Counted from the stretch's first letter, positions 26,360-36,788 are shown. The stretch: 64,000 nucleotides of DNA from Clostridium sp. (GCA_021770825.1 JAETQD010000017.1:1-64000); one strand, 5' to 3'. The notes: generated by a model not told the origin, from the letters alone. Numbers and translations are program-made.

Positions 26360-27250
26360 CTAATCACGATCAAACTGCACCTCCGCATACGGAATCAGGT
26401 TTCTTTTTGCAATCCAGCCCTCTTTTTCCTCCTCACCGTCCTGGTATTTGACCTTAACCCACAGCTTGGCGTCCTCTGTCTTTAAAACGGCGTTTGAATA
26501 CGTGGCCCTGGTGATGACCGGGGAATCTGTGGATGGCTCCTGATAAACTGCTGCACCATTTTCATTACCGATATAATACAAATTTTCCCATCCATTATAT
26601 TTTGTCATCACAGTCTGGTACATTTCCTGAAACGCATTGCCGCAGCCATAAATTTCAGCCGCCATAAACAATATCCTGATACAAAACAAAAATAGTTTAT
26701 ATTTTTTCTTTAAGTCTTCGATGGTATTCGTGAGTGAGAAGGAGGCGCTGTTAATTTCTTCCGCCTGCTGTTCCATCATCACTGGTATTTCTTCCAGCGA
26801 ATAGTTTTCACCATCCATGGAAAGACTGCCATCGTCATTGACAGAAATTTCCTCATCCCCAAAACGGTCCAAATCAACATCTTTAAAAATGTCGCTCAAC
26901 CGGCTGTATGCATCCAGATAGGACTGATAATTGGGCTGGATCGCTCGAATTGCTGCACTGATGCCTGTCATAGCCGTTAAGTCAATCCCTGAAAGTCCTG
27001 CCGCCGCTTTGATTCCGGCATCCCAGTTTTCCATTCCATGGTTTCTAAATCCAATACTGTCAAAATTCAGTTTCATTCCAGCCGCAATATCGGCAAATTT
27101 CTGAATGGAGTCATAAACTTCTATCATGGGCTCCCTGATCTGCAGCCCCGCAGCCATTTGACTTATTCCAGATAAATAGTCTGGCATGACCGGCATTGAC
27201 ATTGCCCTGTCAAATCCCACACCTTTAAACATATTTCCATAACCTGACAT
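26360..27250 (-). CDS. Hypothetical protein with C-terminal SH3-like domain
   Basis: A 296-residue protein of unknown role. Residues 1-160 are rich in Gly, Met and Asp without a recognised fold. A hydrophobic helix at about 190-205 (KLFLFCIRILFMAAEIYG) could be a membrane segment. The last 70 residues (AAVYQEPSTDSPVITRATYSNAVLK, then LWVKVKYQDGEEEKEGWIAKRNL) match bacterial SH3 domains. It is divergent from the amidohydrolase gene. Confidence 0.65.
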   Translation of the reverse strand: MSGYGNMFKGVGFDRAMSMPVMPDYLSGISQMAAGLQIREPMIEVYDSIQKFADIAAGMKLNFDSIGFRNHGMENWDAGIKAAAGLSGIDLTAMTGISAAIRAIQPNYQSYLDAYSRLSDIFKDVDLDRFGDEEISVNDDGSLSMDGENYSLEEIPVMMEQQAEEINSASFSLTNTIEDLKKKYKLFLFCIRILFMAAEIYGCGNAFQEMYQTVMTKYNGWENLYYIGNENGAAVYQEPSTDSPVITRATYSNAVLKTEDAKLWVKVKYQDGEEEKEGWIAKRNLIPYAEVQFDRD

Positions 27251-27462
27251 ATCCTCACCGCCTTACATCATCTTGTATATTTTCCTCCATAAGCATAGCA
27301 TATATAGTAGAAAAAGGGAAGCGTTCATCTGAAGTTTCTTTGCCGCACAGGTAGCTTTGCACATATTTTTGTAGTATACTTTATTTATTGGGAGTATGAT
27401 GACCGCTGCTCCAATGCAAACCGATAGGAATCCCCGTGAAATATAGAAGAAAGGAAATGCAA

Positions 27463-29058
27463 ATGGAAAAACTATACTATAACGGCAGTATCATCACCAT
27501 GGAAGACGGCGCGAACCCCGAGGCAGTAATCGTCAGGGATGGCCTCATTGCCTTCACCGGCTCCTTTGCAGAGGCGCGGAACATGGCCGAAAGCAATGCC
27601 GAAGCCGTAAACTTAAACGGCCAATGCCTGATGCCCTCCTTTATTGACCCCCACAGCCATATTACCACCAATGGGCAGATTTCCCTATGGGCAAATCTGG
27701 GGAGCTGTGAATCTTATGATGATATCATCCGTACCCTGCGCCAGTACGCCCATGAGAAAAAAATCGGTCCCGAAGGGGCCATCGTTGGTCTGGGATACGA
27801 TCACAACTTCTTAAAAGAGGGCGGACAGCCGGATAAACGAATTCTGGACCAGGTCAGCACGGATATTCCCATTTTAATCCTGCATGTATCCACCCATCTT
27901 GCCTGCGTAAACAGCAAGGCGCTGGAGATGTCCGGCATCACAAAAGATACCCCCGATCCTCAGGGAGGGGTAATCGGACGGCTTGAGGACGGAAAAGAGC
28001 CAAGCGGCTATCTTGAGGAAACCGGAATGAAGCTGGCGGACGAAATCCTGGCAAAGGGGCTTCGGCCGGACATGATGACTGCCATCTATGGCATGCAGAA
28101 AAATTATATAGAAAACGGAATCACCACAGTCCAGGACGGTTCCACGAAGGAAGACGGCTGGGAGGTCTTAAAAATGGCCTCCGATCTTTCAAAACTGAAG
28201 CTTGATGTGGTGGCGTACCCTCTGATGCCGGCAGGCGGAATCGATCTGCTTCATAAAAATAAAAACCTGTACGGAACATACCGGAATCATTTAAAAATCG
28301 GCGGATATAAGCTGGTGCTGGATGGTTCACCCCAGGGCAGATCCGCCTGGATGTCCAAGCCCTACTTAAACGGGGACCCGGACTACTGCGGCTATCCCTG
28401 GATGACCGATGAGCAGGTGGAAGGTTTTGTACGGACTGCTGTCACCGAAAAGGTTCAGCTTCTGGCCCACTGCAATGGGGATGCCGCCAGTGAGCAGTAT
28501 TTAAGAGCCTATGAGCGTGCCCTCAAGGAAACCGGATGCACCGATGATCTGCGTCCTGTTATGATTCACTGTCAGACAGTCCGGAACGATCAGCTTGACC
28601 GGATGGCAAAGCTTTCTATGATCGCATCCATTTTTGTGGGCCATGTGTTTTACTGGGGCGATGTGCATGTGAAGAACTTCGGCCCCGCCCGGGGCAATCA
28701 CGTGAGCCCGGCCCGGGATGCCCTTGACCGGGGCGTCAGGGTGAACTTCCATCAGGATACGCCCGTCACCCAGCCCGACATGCTGCACTCCATCTGGTGT
28801 GCCGTAAACCGGGTCAGCAGAACCGGAGCCGTCATTGGAGAAGACCAGAAGATTTCCGTATATGAAGCCTTAAAGGCAGTCACCATCGACGCCGCCTACG
28901 AATACTTTGAGGAAGATTCCAAGGGAAGTATCCGGGTAGGGAAACAGGCCGATCTGGTGATTCTGGAGCAGTCTCCCCTGCTTGTCAAGCCGATGGATAT
29001 CCGTAACATTCAGGTCATGGAGACCATAAAAGACGGGGAGACCATCTACCGCCGTTAG
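27463..29058 (+). CDS. Amidohydrolase, YtcJ-like (amidohydrolase 3 family)
   Basis: A 531-residue enzyme starting at the ATG at 27463; an in-frame ATG six bases upstream is too close to the GAAAGGA site. Metal ligand motifs are visible: LMPSFIDPHSHI (HxH), LLAHCNGDAA, MIHCQT and VNFHQDTPVTQPD, and the C-terminal KGSIRVGKQADLVILEQSPL strand is typical. These proteins hydrolyse N-acyl or amide bonds; the substrate cannot be told. Its intergenic neighbour on the left is divergent. Confidence 0.88.
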   Translation: MEKLYYNGSIITMEDGANPEAVIVRDGLIAFTGSFAEARNMAESNAEAVNLNGQCLMPSFIDPHSHITTNGQISLWANLGSCESYDDIIRTLRQYAHEKKIGPEGAIVGLGYDHNFLKEGGQPDKRILDQVSTDIPILILHVSTHLACVNSKALEMSGITKDTPDPQGGVIGRLEDGKEPSGYLEETGMKLADEILAKGLRPDMMTAIYGMQKNYIENGITTVQDGSTKEDGWEVLKMASDLSKLKLDVVAYPLMPAGGIDLLHKNKNLYGTYRNHLKIGGYKLVLDGSPQGRSAWMSKPYLNGDPDYCGYPWMTDEQVEGFVRTAVTEKVQLLAHCNGDAASEQYLRAYERALKETGCTDDLRPVMIHCQTVRNDQLDRMAKLSMIASIFVGHVFYWGDVHVKNFGPARGNHVSPARDALDRGVRVNFHQDTPVTQPDMLHSIWCAVNRVSRTGAVIGEDQKISVYEALKAVTIDAAYEYFEEDSKGSIRVGKQADLVILEQSPLLVKPMDIRNIQVMETIKDGETIYRR

Positions 29059-29139
29059 CCCCTTCCCGGGCGCGGCGGCCTGATGGCCTCCTTCCTAATC
29101 TGATTTCTCCCACGACAGCTTTCCGCTTTTTACAGCCGC

Positions 29140-29826
29140 TTCATACTACGCTATAAATGCAAGCCACGAAAATCAGGAACTCGCATCAGTCTTGCAGCAA
29201 AAGAATTTCGTATTGGACGTACTTACAAAGATTTTCAGAAATATATACAGAAGAATCCTTCTGTTTCGGTAGTTGAGATGGATACTGTAGAAGGAGGTCG
29301 CGAGAACAGTACTCAGGCTTTTCTTACAATGTTTTTCCGAAACTGCTCTCTCATGCTGATTTTTGTCCTGGAAGAAAAGACCCAGGAACAGGTAATAGAA
29401 GTCTTCGATTTGCTAACAGAAAAGCTTGGGATTACAGTGTTTCAGGAACTTTTCCCTGTGATCCTTACATATAATGGTACGGAGTTTCAATTTCCCGCCA
29501 GACTGGAGTGTGATGAGAATGGTGAAAGACGTACAAAACTCTTTTACTGTAATCCTAACAGTTCCTGGCAAAAGGGAATGATTGAAAAGAACCACGAGTA
29601 TATACGGTATGTGATTCCAAAAGGCATCAGCCTGGACCCTTACAATCAGGCCGATGCCACGCTCCTTATGAATCACATCAACAGTGAAGCAAGAGACAGT
29701 CTAAACGGCTGCACTCCATTTAGGCTGTCTCAACTACTTTTAAATAATGCGTTACATAAACTTCTGAAGCTTCAGGAAATTCCCGCTGATGAAGTTTCAT
29801 TAAAGCCAGCATTACTTAAAAAATAA
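29140..29826 (+). pseudogene. IS30-family transposase remnant
   Basis: The reading frame keeps the C-terminal IS30 transposase: RISLAAKEFRIGRTYKDF, VVEMDTVEG (first catalytic Asp), then FYCNPNSSWQKGMIEKNHEYIRYVIPKG (catalytic Glu region). The N-terminal HTH half is absent. The second catalytic site reads ILTYNGTEF where TDNG is expected, so Asp is replaced by Tyr. Inactive on both counts. Confidence 0.82.
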
Positions 29827-29849
29827 CCCATAGGCAAGACGGAATCCAC

Positions 29850-30020
29850 TGCCGAATTTAATCCTACACGAAAAAAGGTATGTGGAATTTAGTCTTGCAC
29901 ACTAGACCAGATGCCTGTTTTTCATGCTTGCACTTCATGAAAACAGGCTCCAGTAAGGGTATTATAGCCCAATTTCAGTAACAAGTAAACTATGAAAAGG
30001 CGAATTTAGTCCTGCAAAAT
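29850..30020. repeat. Repeated GAATTTA(g)TCCTGCA motifs at the IS remnant end
   Basis: Three related copies (about 29857, 29886 and 30003) of GAATTTA-TC-T-CA follow the transposase remnant and probably mark remains of IS ends. A 13-bp inverted repeat GCCTGTTTTtCATG/CATGAAAACAGGC sits between the second and third copies. Confidence 0.45.
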
Positions 30021-30075
30021 CAATACTTTGCAGAAATCATGAATTCACTTTTTCATTTAACGTTTTATCATTTTA

Positions 30076-31362
30076 TCATTTTGCTTCCTGCGCCGTTTTC
30101 TCCTCCATAATCTCCACAATGGTCTTCTCCGTGCCAACCATTCCAGGCGCAGCAATCCTTCCCATGTTCCTCATGGTCTCCTCCGGTGTTTTTCCATTGA
30201 TGCCATGGACGGAATCAATGTACACCCCGGCCATCGCCATATTGACGGAATCAAAAGCCGCATCCACCGCCACAATACCTTTCATGGTGCATCCCTGGTT
30301 TCCGCCGTCGCAGATCATTCCGGTGATGCTGCTGGCCATGTTGTTGATGGTTTTCGCCATCTCATCCAGGGTCCCGTTTTTCAGGCTCACAAGACCGCAG
30401 GCCATTCCGGTCCCCGCTGCGATGGCACATCCGCAGAAGGCGGACAGTTTTCCCGAATATTCCTTAATATACATACAAACCAGATAGCTTAAGGCCGTGG
30501 CCCTTAAAAGCTGTTCTTCGGAATATCCGTTGACCTTGCAGGCGGCTAAAAGCGGCATGGTGGCAATGATGCCGTGGGCGCCGGACCCGGTTATGCTCAT
30601 GGCAGGCTTAGAAAGCCCCAGGACTCTGGCCTCAATGGCGCCGTTGCAGAACAGAGACGCAGTTCTTTGCTCATCCTCTGAAACCAGCTTTCCTCCGTTG
30701 GCAGAAAGAAGATAGGGGCCATAGGTGGTTTTCTCACTGCGGAGTCCCTCCATCAAAAGCTCCATATTCATCTCATAGGCGTCCCGGATGAATAAAATTT
30801 CCTCCAACGGCACCGTCCTTGCATATTCATAAAGCTGTTTTAAGGTATACCGGTGAATCTGGTGACTCTCTTCCTCCGGCCCCTCTTCTTCCTCATGCTT
30901 TTCAAACACCACCGTTCCGTTTTCCGTGATCTTTACAATATTTGTATGGGAGCCCCGGATTGTGACAACGGCCTCCTCCTGCTGTCCCACCACCGTTGCC
31001 TCAATGAAAATGCGGCTTGTGATTTCGCTCATTTCCACCGAGATTTTTCCCGCTTCCACCATTTCCCTGGCTCTTTTCGCCTCTTCTTCGGTGATGCCGT
31101 CCAGGCACTCTAAGCCCTTTTCCGGCTTTGCGGCCACTGCTCCCAGGGCGGCAGCATGGAGATTTCCCACCTCGCTGCTGCCGGGAATTCCGCAGGTGAA
31201 TGCATTTTTATACATTCCGCTGTTTAAGCGGAGAAATACCTTTTCCACCCTGCCTTTCATATGGCTTTTTGCGGTTGCCACTGCAAAGGCAATGGCCCCC
31301 GGCTCGGTCACCCCCAGCGCTGGTCTCATGTCTTCCTTAATTAATTGTGTCAGCCGGTCCAA
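30076..31362 (-). CDS. cyuA: L-cysteine desulfidase / serine dehydratase-like protein (CyuA, UPF0597)
   Basis: A 428-residue iron-sulfur enzyme. The family opening DMRPALGVTEPGAIAFAVA is clear, as are the cluster ligands in SAFCGCAIAAGTG and ICDGGNQGC. The family splits L-cysteine into sulfide, pyruvate and ammonia with a 4Fe-4S cluster and no PLP; some members may act on serine. It lies 17 bases after the D-lyxose isomerase gene, so the two are probably cotranscribed from the operator-promoter at 32.1 kb. Confidence 0.88.
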   Translation of the reverse strand: MDRLTQLIKEDMRPALGVTEPGAIAFAVATAKSHMKGRVEKVFLRLNSGMYKNAFTCGIPGSSEVGNLHAAALGAVAAKPEKGLECLDGITEEEAKRAREMVEAGKISVEMSEITSRIFIEATVVGQQEEAVVTIRGSHTNIVKITENGTVVFEKHEEEEGPEEESHQIHRYTLKQLYEYARTVPLEEILFIRDAYEMNMELLMEGLRSEKTTYGPYLLSANGGKLVSEDEQRTASLFCNGAIEARVLGLSKPAMSITGSGAHGIIATMPLLAACKVNGYSEEQLLRATALSYLVCMYIKEYSGKLSAFCGCAIAAGTGMACGLVSLKNGTLDEMAKTINNMASSITGMICDGGNQGCTMKGIVAVDAAFDSVNMAMAGVYIDSVHGINGKTPEETMRNMGRIAAPGMVGTEKTIVEIMEEKTAQEAK

Positions 31363-31379
31363 ACAAAACTCCCCTTTCC

Positions 31380-32066
31380 TTATTCCGCCTTCGGATACTC
31401 ATTGCACAGCAGCCGGTGCGGCGCCTCGTCCTCTTCGATCTTCGGGAACCGTCCCATTTTCTCATAAAAACGGTTATCCGTATTATCATCATTGCACTGG
31501 CTTACCTCGCCCAAAAGTACCGGGCCAGTGCCCTCTTCCACTTCAAAATCATGGTACATATAGGGATAAATCGTGATGCTTTCCCCGGGTATCAGCCGAA
31601 TTTGCGTCCCGGCCGGAACCATCCTCACCTGCCCGTCCACATGGACCTGCACCTCATTTACCCTGTCAAGGTCCTCCTCGGGCGTGGAATTGTAAACACG
31701 GATCAACACATTCCCGCCGCCCCGGTTGATGATGTCCTCCATTTTGGACCAGTGGAAGTGCATGGGGGAGTACTGGCCCTCCCTGATGTACAAGAGTTTT
31801 TCTGCATAGGATTTGGGATACTGGTCGCGCATGGCAAGATTCCCGTTGCGGATGGTGATCAGGGAAAAACCGACCTTGTTGAAGTCCCCCAGGCCATAGT
31901 CTGTAATATCCCATCCCAGCATATTGTCGCGGATTTCGTCATAGTCATGGCCCTTTTCCTTCCACTCTTCCGGCGTAAAATTACAAAAGGGCGGTATCGC
32001 AAACCGGTATTCCCTTATCATGGCCTCCATCTCTTTCAATGCTGCATTGATTTCGCTGCGTTTCAT
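31380..32066 (-). CDS. D-lyxose isomerase family cupin
   Basis: A 228-residue cupin-fold sugar isomerase. The metal ligands are in SPMHFHWSKMEDIINRGGG (two His and a Glu) and YHDFE downstream. Family members interconvert D-lyxose with D-xylulose and D-mannose with D-fructose. Full length compared with the E. coli-type enzyme. First gene of the pair with cyuA, preceded by a palindromic operator overlapping a promoter. Confidence 0.85.
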   Translation of the reverse strand: MKRSEINAALKEMEAMIREYRFAIPPFCNFTPEEWKEKGHDYDEIRDNMLGWDITDYGLGDFNKVGFSLITIRNGNLAMRDQYPKSYAEKLLYIREGQYSPMHFHWSKMEDIINRGGGNVLIRVYNSTPEEDLDRVNEVQVHVDGQVRMVPAGTQIRLIPGESITIYPYMYHDFEVEEGTGPVLLGEVSQCNDDNTDNRFYEKMGRFPKIEEDEAPHRLLCNEYPKAE

Positions 32067-32098
32067 GCTAAAGCCCTCCCATCGTTTCTATATGCAGG

Positions 32099-32143
32099 TA
32101 TAATATCTAACGATATTATATCATGTCCACCCAGTCAAAGGAA
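32099..32143 (-). promoter_or_regulatory. Promoter with palindromic operator upstream of isomerase/cyuA
   Basis: The palindrome TATAATATCT-AACG-ATATTATA sits at 32099-32120. On the minus strand a TGA-TATAAT extended -10 (32115-32120) is 17 bases from TTCCTT (32138-32143). The same palindrome type and a similar -35/-10 pair occur upstream of the M20 peptidase at 40.5 kb. Confidence 0.65.
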
Positions 32144-32167
32144 GTCCGGAGGGCTTTCCTGCACTAC

Positions 32168-32201
32168 AAAAAATGCGGCCGCCCAGTTACGGACGGCCGC
32201 A
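32168..32201 (-). terminator. Intrinsic terminator of the surface protein gene
   Basis: On the minus strand an 8-bp stem TGCGGCCG/CGGCCGCA with a 12-base loop is followed by TTTTTT. It lies 27 bases past the surface protein stop. Confidence 0.85.
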
Positions 32202-32228
32202 GCATGCTCTGTGCAGAGCGTTTCTATT

Positions 32229-35200
32229 TTATGGAATCCAAACTCCGTTTGCATCTACGGAATATCCGTCCGGAGTCTGCTCGTTCTGGTACATGGAACC
32301 GTAAGGTCTGGAAACGGTGCCGTTGAAGGTCCATTTTCCATCCACATAATCCCAGGTCTGTTCCGGTGCATAGGGATTGAAATAGTAGCTCTTACCATCA
32401 ATCTTCTGCCATCCCAGTACCATGACGCCATCAGCCGGATTCAGGTAATACCACTTGCCGTCCTCCGTATCATGATGCCATCCGGTTACCATGGTTCCCA
32501 GCATGCCATCCGAGGTTCCATGGAGATAATACCATCTGCCCTGGGCATCCTTATACCATCCATAAGCCATGACACCGTCATCGAAGAAGTAGAACCATCC
32601 CTCCTTCGGCTGGTCCCCAATGGCATAGGGGTTCTTCACGTAAGCCCACTGGGTTTTCAGAATTGTACCATCATTTAACTTAAAGTTCCAGATATGGTTT
32701 GCGCCGTTGATCAGTACCCAGCTACCGTCAATGCCTGCTGTATAGGTCTTTCCGGTACGGCTGCCCGAGCTGCTTCCGGAGCTTCCGCTTCCGGAACTGC
32801 TGTTTCCGCCGGAGCTGCTCCTGCGGTTCATCACAATGGTAAAGCTCTTTTCTGCACTTCCTGCCTTATTTTCTGCCTTCACAGTGAAGGTGAAGGTTCC
32901 TGTTTTCCAGGTAGTTCCGCTAATAGTGCCGTCGGAGGCAAGCTTTAAGCCGTCCGGCAGGGCTCCATGGGAAATGCTGAAGGTAATGGGGGCATCTCCG
33001 GCTGCCTCAATCTTCTGATTATATGCATATCCGGCAGTTCCGGAGGAAAGCATATCGGTGGTGATGGACGGAGGTGTCTGCTCTGGTGACGGATCCACCG
33101 GAGGATTCTCCTGCGTTTCGTCTGCTGCAATGACCACAGTATAGGTCTTTGCCTCAGAGGCGCCTGCCTCATTTCTGGCAGTTACAGAGAAGGTAAAGGT
33201 TCCTGCTTTTGACGGAACTCCTCTTAAGTTTCCGTTTTCAAGAAGAACAAGACCATCCGGAAGCGTTCCGTCTGTCAGTGTAAAGTAAATGATTCCATCG
33301 CCTGTTGCTTCCATTTTCTGCTCATAAGCTGTATTTTCTTTTCCGCCGGGAAGGCGTTCTGTCTTTATCACCGGTTTTTCCATCTGCGGAGCCGGTGGTG
33401 TATCCTTTCCTCCGATCACAATGGTATATTCCTTCTCGTCTGTTCCGACAGAATTCCATACCTGGGCGGTAAAGGTAAAGGTACCTGCCTTGGACAAAAT
33501 TCCGCGAATGGTGCCATCCTCAAGGAGATCCAGTCCATCCGGAAGCGCTCCGTCTAACAGTGTGAACTTGAGAACCGGATCGCCAGTGGCTTCCAGAACC
33601 TCGTTGTATGCCTGATCCACCTCTCCACCCGGAAGTGTTTCCGTAATCAGTCTGGGGCCAACGCCATTTTTCCTCCACCTGCCGTACAGGGTGATGGATT
33701 CGGAAAGCTCTGTTCCATTCATATAGCGGTACAGGCACGCTTCATCTGTATACCAGCCGTCAAAGGTATAGCCCGGCACCTTTTCCGGCACCAGCGCGTC
33801 ATAGGCATCTCCGGCAGAAATCATGTCCTTGCCGTCCTCGCACGGATACTCTGCATCTGCCGGGGCATCGCCTGCCCAGAGATATGTAATGGTCACACCG
33901 TCACGGTCCACCATCAAAGTATCCCATACATTTCCCATAATAATGAAGTTATAGTATTGATCCGGATCCGGGAACAGGGAAAGGGACTGACGTACCCGGG
34001 AAATCACAAAGTTTCCTGAGGTGTACAGTCTTTTTCCAACCTCGAAGTCGTCGCTGTCCAGAAGAGCCGTAAGCTTTAAAACATGTTCGCTTCCCAGGGC
34101 CTCTTCAAATTTTTCTTCGTCTATATCATCTTTGATTCTGCATATAAGCTGGAGAGTCCCCTCGGATTTTGTAATGCTCTCTACGGTAAACAGTTTGCTC
34201 TCAAACGTATATTTGGAAGTAAGCTCCTCAAGAGTCATGGAAGATAACCGCTTGTCCAGAAGAAGATTTAAACAGAAATCACAGTCCTGTACCGGAACCT
34301 TGCTCTTTTCCAGGGCTTCCAGATCCAGTTTAAACCGTACTTCATATGGAATTTCATAGCTTGTCTTTCCCTTAACCTTGACAATTTCATCCGGTCCGGT
34401 AATGGTCATTTCGCCATATATCATATCCGGCTGAACGATTCCCAGTGCATAACCGTTTTCCCGGGGTGTCGGGAAGGACACCTCCAAGCTCTTCTGATCG
34501 GATGCCATCAGCGCAGTATAAATTCCGCAGGCCCCGAATGGCTCCCCATTTTTTGTCACCGGAGCTCCGGTTTCATCTGTGGGAACGGCAATGACATATA
34601 CCGGCTTATCGCTGTTCTTATAGGCTGAAGGTACACTCATCATGAACTTGGTCACGGCCTCATCATCGGCACACCATACGATCTGTTTCGGCTCAGTAAA
34701 TTCCATGCTGTCTGCAAATTGCTTTAAAAGCGTCTTTGCACTTGCAGACGGATTGCCGAACATGATGTCCTGCTTTTCTTCTGTCCATACGGTGAAATCA
34801 AGGGATGGAATCTCTTTGCCCAAAATTTTTTTTGTTGTCATATACTTGATTGGATTTTCAATTTCCGTTCCTTTCCAATCAATGTGAGCCTGCTGCTTCG
34901 TTGCTGCGCCAAAATCTTTTTCTGCAATTCCCACTTCGTCGATGGTTCCGCCGTTAAGCTGTGCGGAAACTTCGCCGGAATACAGGAAAACTCCGTCAAT
35001 GTATCCGGAATTTCCACGGATTTCGCCGCCGTTCATAATAAATCTGGCAGAATTCTTTCTGACCTGTACGCCGCCAGTCAAAAATCCGGAATTGCCTGAA
35101 ATGATTCCGCCATTCATGGTGAAGGTACAATTTCCCTGCTGGAGATCAACTGCACCGCCGTATTTATTGGTCCAGCCGCCTTTGTTCCGGCAGATTTCTC

Positions 35201-36788
35201 CGCCTTCCTCCAGCACTGCGTGAGAAGAGCCCCCGTTTGTAACAACAAACACGGCAGTAAGATTTTCGTTTCCATGGTTATCATTAATTTTTCCTTTGAT
35301 CGTCAGGTTGGAGCCGTCTCTTAAATAAATGACTGCTGTCGCACATGTATTGTCATGAACATTTCCGGCTGCTCCCAGTACACAGGTACTGTTATTGAGA
35401 TTGATTGCATTTCCTGATGCTTTGAGTCCTGTTATCTCTCCATTCATCTCAATATTGCCGGATGTAGCATAAATTCCTCTTGCACTGTTTACCAGATTCT
35501 GAATTACAGAACCTTCCTCCATAACAAGTTCACCGCCGGCAAGCCACAGAGCACCGCTGCCTCGGCTGTGGGTGATCTCCTCTGTATCCTCAATCAGGCT
35601 GCCGCTTTCCATCACGATCTTGCTCTCATCCGTAATCAGGATTCCAGACAATCCTCCATAATTTCTAAGGACAGCGCCTTCCCCCATATAAATAGTAGCA
35701 GTGCCATTATAGGAGGCAATCATGGAATCCTGAACGCGGTCGAGGTTCCCTTCTTTAAGACCTGCATTCCATACAAAGAGAGTTCCTTCATGCCGTCCGG
35801 CATCGTCAAGAATAATATTTTCAAGACGCAGAGCTGCTCCCCGATTATGCAGTGCATCACCAGTTCCCCCAACCTCGATCAGAGCCGGGTTATACCAGCT
35901 TCTTGCGGGGTCATTCTGTGGACCAAACCCCTCGCCTCTGGTAACTGTCACCGGATGTTCCGGGTCTATGCTGGTAATCGTAAGTTCCTTATTGAAATAC
36001 CGCATACATTCTTTCATTGTCAGATCGTCCATCACATAAATGGTTGACCCGCTGGGTGCTGCACTTCCGGCCTTTGCTAAGGTTGCATAGGGCTTTTCTT
36101 CCGTTCCGTCTCCGGTTACATCATCGCCTTCCGGGGAAACATAAAGATTAATTCCCTCTGTATTCACAATCGGATCAATTCCGTAAACCGAAAAATGGGT
36201 TGCCGTGAAGCTGATTTCCCCATTTTCAATGGGAACATTGTCCTCTTCCACAGAAATCTCAATGGCATCACTGGCCGTGCTGACATAAAGAATTCTGGCT
36301 TCATCGGCCTTCTTTTCCATGGCATCTACGGTCTTTCCGGAAAAGGTCACTAAAACCTCTCTTCCGTCCAGTTCGATTTTATCTCCATTTCCGTCTTTCA
36401 GCGAAATATCAAACAACAGAAGATCATCTCCTGTGCTTCCAAGCTCCGTTGCAGCATAGTATTTCAGATCGTCTGTCACAGGTGTCTTTGTTACAACTGC
36501 CTTTGTTTCTGCCGGGAATAAGTCCTCCGATGTCAGGGATACAATTGTATCTCCCACTACTTTTTTGATGTCAAGAGCTGCATCCGATGGGGTAGCAGCG
36601 TCTGCATTGCGGGCGCTTCGCTTTGTCTGCTGCACACTTTTTACCTGTCCGGCGGCTTCTGTTATCTGGCTTCCTGCCTGTCCAACATCAGCATAAGCAG
36701 AAAACGGCTGTGCCACAAGCGCCGCTGCCAGAAAGCTGGCTGCCCACCGCTTCCACTTTGAACGTCTCAATGGTTTCTCCTCTCTCAT
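32229..36788 (-). CDS. Large secreted surface protein with beta-helix, Ig-like and cell-wall-binding repeats
   Basis: A 1519-residue exported protein. The signal peptide is a basic RRSKWKRW then hydrophobic ASFLAAALVAQPFSAYA, cut near residue 34. Residues about 205-640 are parallel beta-helix-like repeats (INLYVSPEGDDVTGDGTEEKPYATL marks the start). An InlB-type repeat lies near 980-1040 (GYTFDGWYTDEACLYR). Three Ig-like putative repeats (about 1045-1330) each carry ALPDGL or TLPDGL and a GTFTF core. A Ser/Gly linker leads to aromatic choline-binding-type repeats (GWYKDAQGRWYYL, GKWYYLNPADGVMVLGW) that would anchor it non-covalently to the wall. No LPXTG is present. Its start overlaps the AP2 gene stop (ATGA). 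Expression probably depends on the invertible promoter upstream. Confidence 0.92.
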   Translation of the reverse strand: MREEKPLRRSKWKRWAASFLAAALVAQPFSAYADVGQAGSQITEAAGQVKSVQQTKRSARNADAATPSDAALDIKKVVGDTIVSLTSEDLFPAETKAVVTKTPVTDDLKYYAATELGSTGDDLLLFDISLKDGNGDKIELDGREVLVTFSGKTVDAMEKKADEARILYVSTASDAIEISVEEDNVPIENGEISFTATHFSVYGIDPIVNTEGINLYVSPEGDDVTGDGTEEKPYATLAKAGSAAPSGSTIYVMDDLTMKECMRYFNKELTITSIDPEHPVTVTRGEGFGPQNDPARSWYNPALIEVGGTGDALHNRGAALRLENIILDDAGRHEGTLFVWNAGLKEGNLDRVQDSMIASYNGTATIYMGEGAVLRNYGGLSGILITDESKIVMESGSLIEDTEEITHSRGSGALWLAGGELVMEEGSVIQNLVNSARGIYATSGNIEMNGEITGLKASGNAINLNNSTCVLGAAGNVHDNTCATAVIYLRDGSNLTIKGKINDNHGNENLTAVFVVTNGGSSHAVLEEGGEICRNKGGWTNKYGGAVDLQQGNCTFTMNGGIISGNSGFLTGGVQVRKNSARFIMNGGEIRGNSGYIDGVFLYSGEVSAQLNGGTIDEVGIAEKDFGAATKQQAHIDWKGTEIENPIKYMTTKKILGKEIPSLDFTVWTEEKQDIMFGNPSASAKTLLKQFADSMEFTEPKQIVWCADDEAVTKFMMSVPSAYKNSDKPVYVIAVPTDETGAPVTKNGEPFGACGIYTALMASDQKSLEVSFPTPRENGYALGIVQPDMIYGEMTITGPDEIVKVKGKTSYEIPYEVRFKLDLEALEKSKVPVQDCDFCLNLLLDKRLSSMTLEELTSKYTFESKLFTVESITKSEGTLQLICRIKDDIDEEKFEEALGSEHVLKLTALLDSDDFEVGKRLYTSGNFVISRVRQSLSLFPDPDQYYNFIIMGNVWDTLMVDRDGVTITYLWAGDAPADAEYPCEDGKDMISAGDAYDALVPEKVPGYTFDGWYTDEACLYRYMNGTELSESITLYGRWRKNGVGPRLITETLPGGEVDQAYNEVLEATGDPVLKFTLLDGALPDGLDLLEDGTIRGILSKAGTFTFTAQVWNSVGTDEKEYTIVIGGKDTPPAPQMEKPVIKTERLPGGKENTAYEQKMEATGDGIIYFTLTDGTLPDGLVLLENGNLRGVPSKAGTFTFSVTARNEAGASEAKTYTVVIAADETQENPPVDPSPEQTPPSITTDMLSSGTAGYAYNQKIEAAGDAPITFSISHGALPDGLKLASDGTISGTTWKTGTFTFTVKAENKAGSAEKSFTIVMNRRSSSGGNSSSGSGSSGSSSGSRTGKTYTAGIDGSWVLINGANHIWNFKLNDGTILKTQWAYVKNPYAIGDQPKEGWFYFFDDGVMAYGWYKDAQGRWYYLHGTSDGMLGTMVTGWHHDTEDGKWYYLNPADGVMVLGWQKIDGKSYYFNPYAPEQTWDYVDGKWTFNGTVSRPYGSMYQNEQTPDGYSVDANGVWIP

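Noticed and set aside
31347-32678. 443-codon plus-strand open frame
   Set aside because: It lies opposite the isomerase and surface protein genes, crosses an operator and terminator, and has no protein-like composition.
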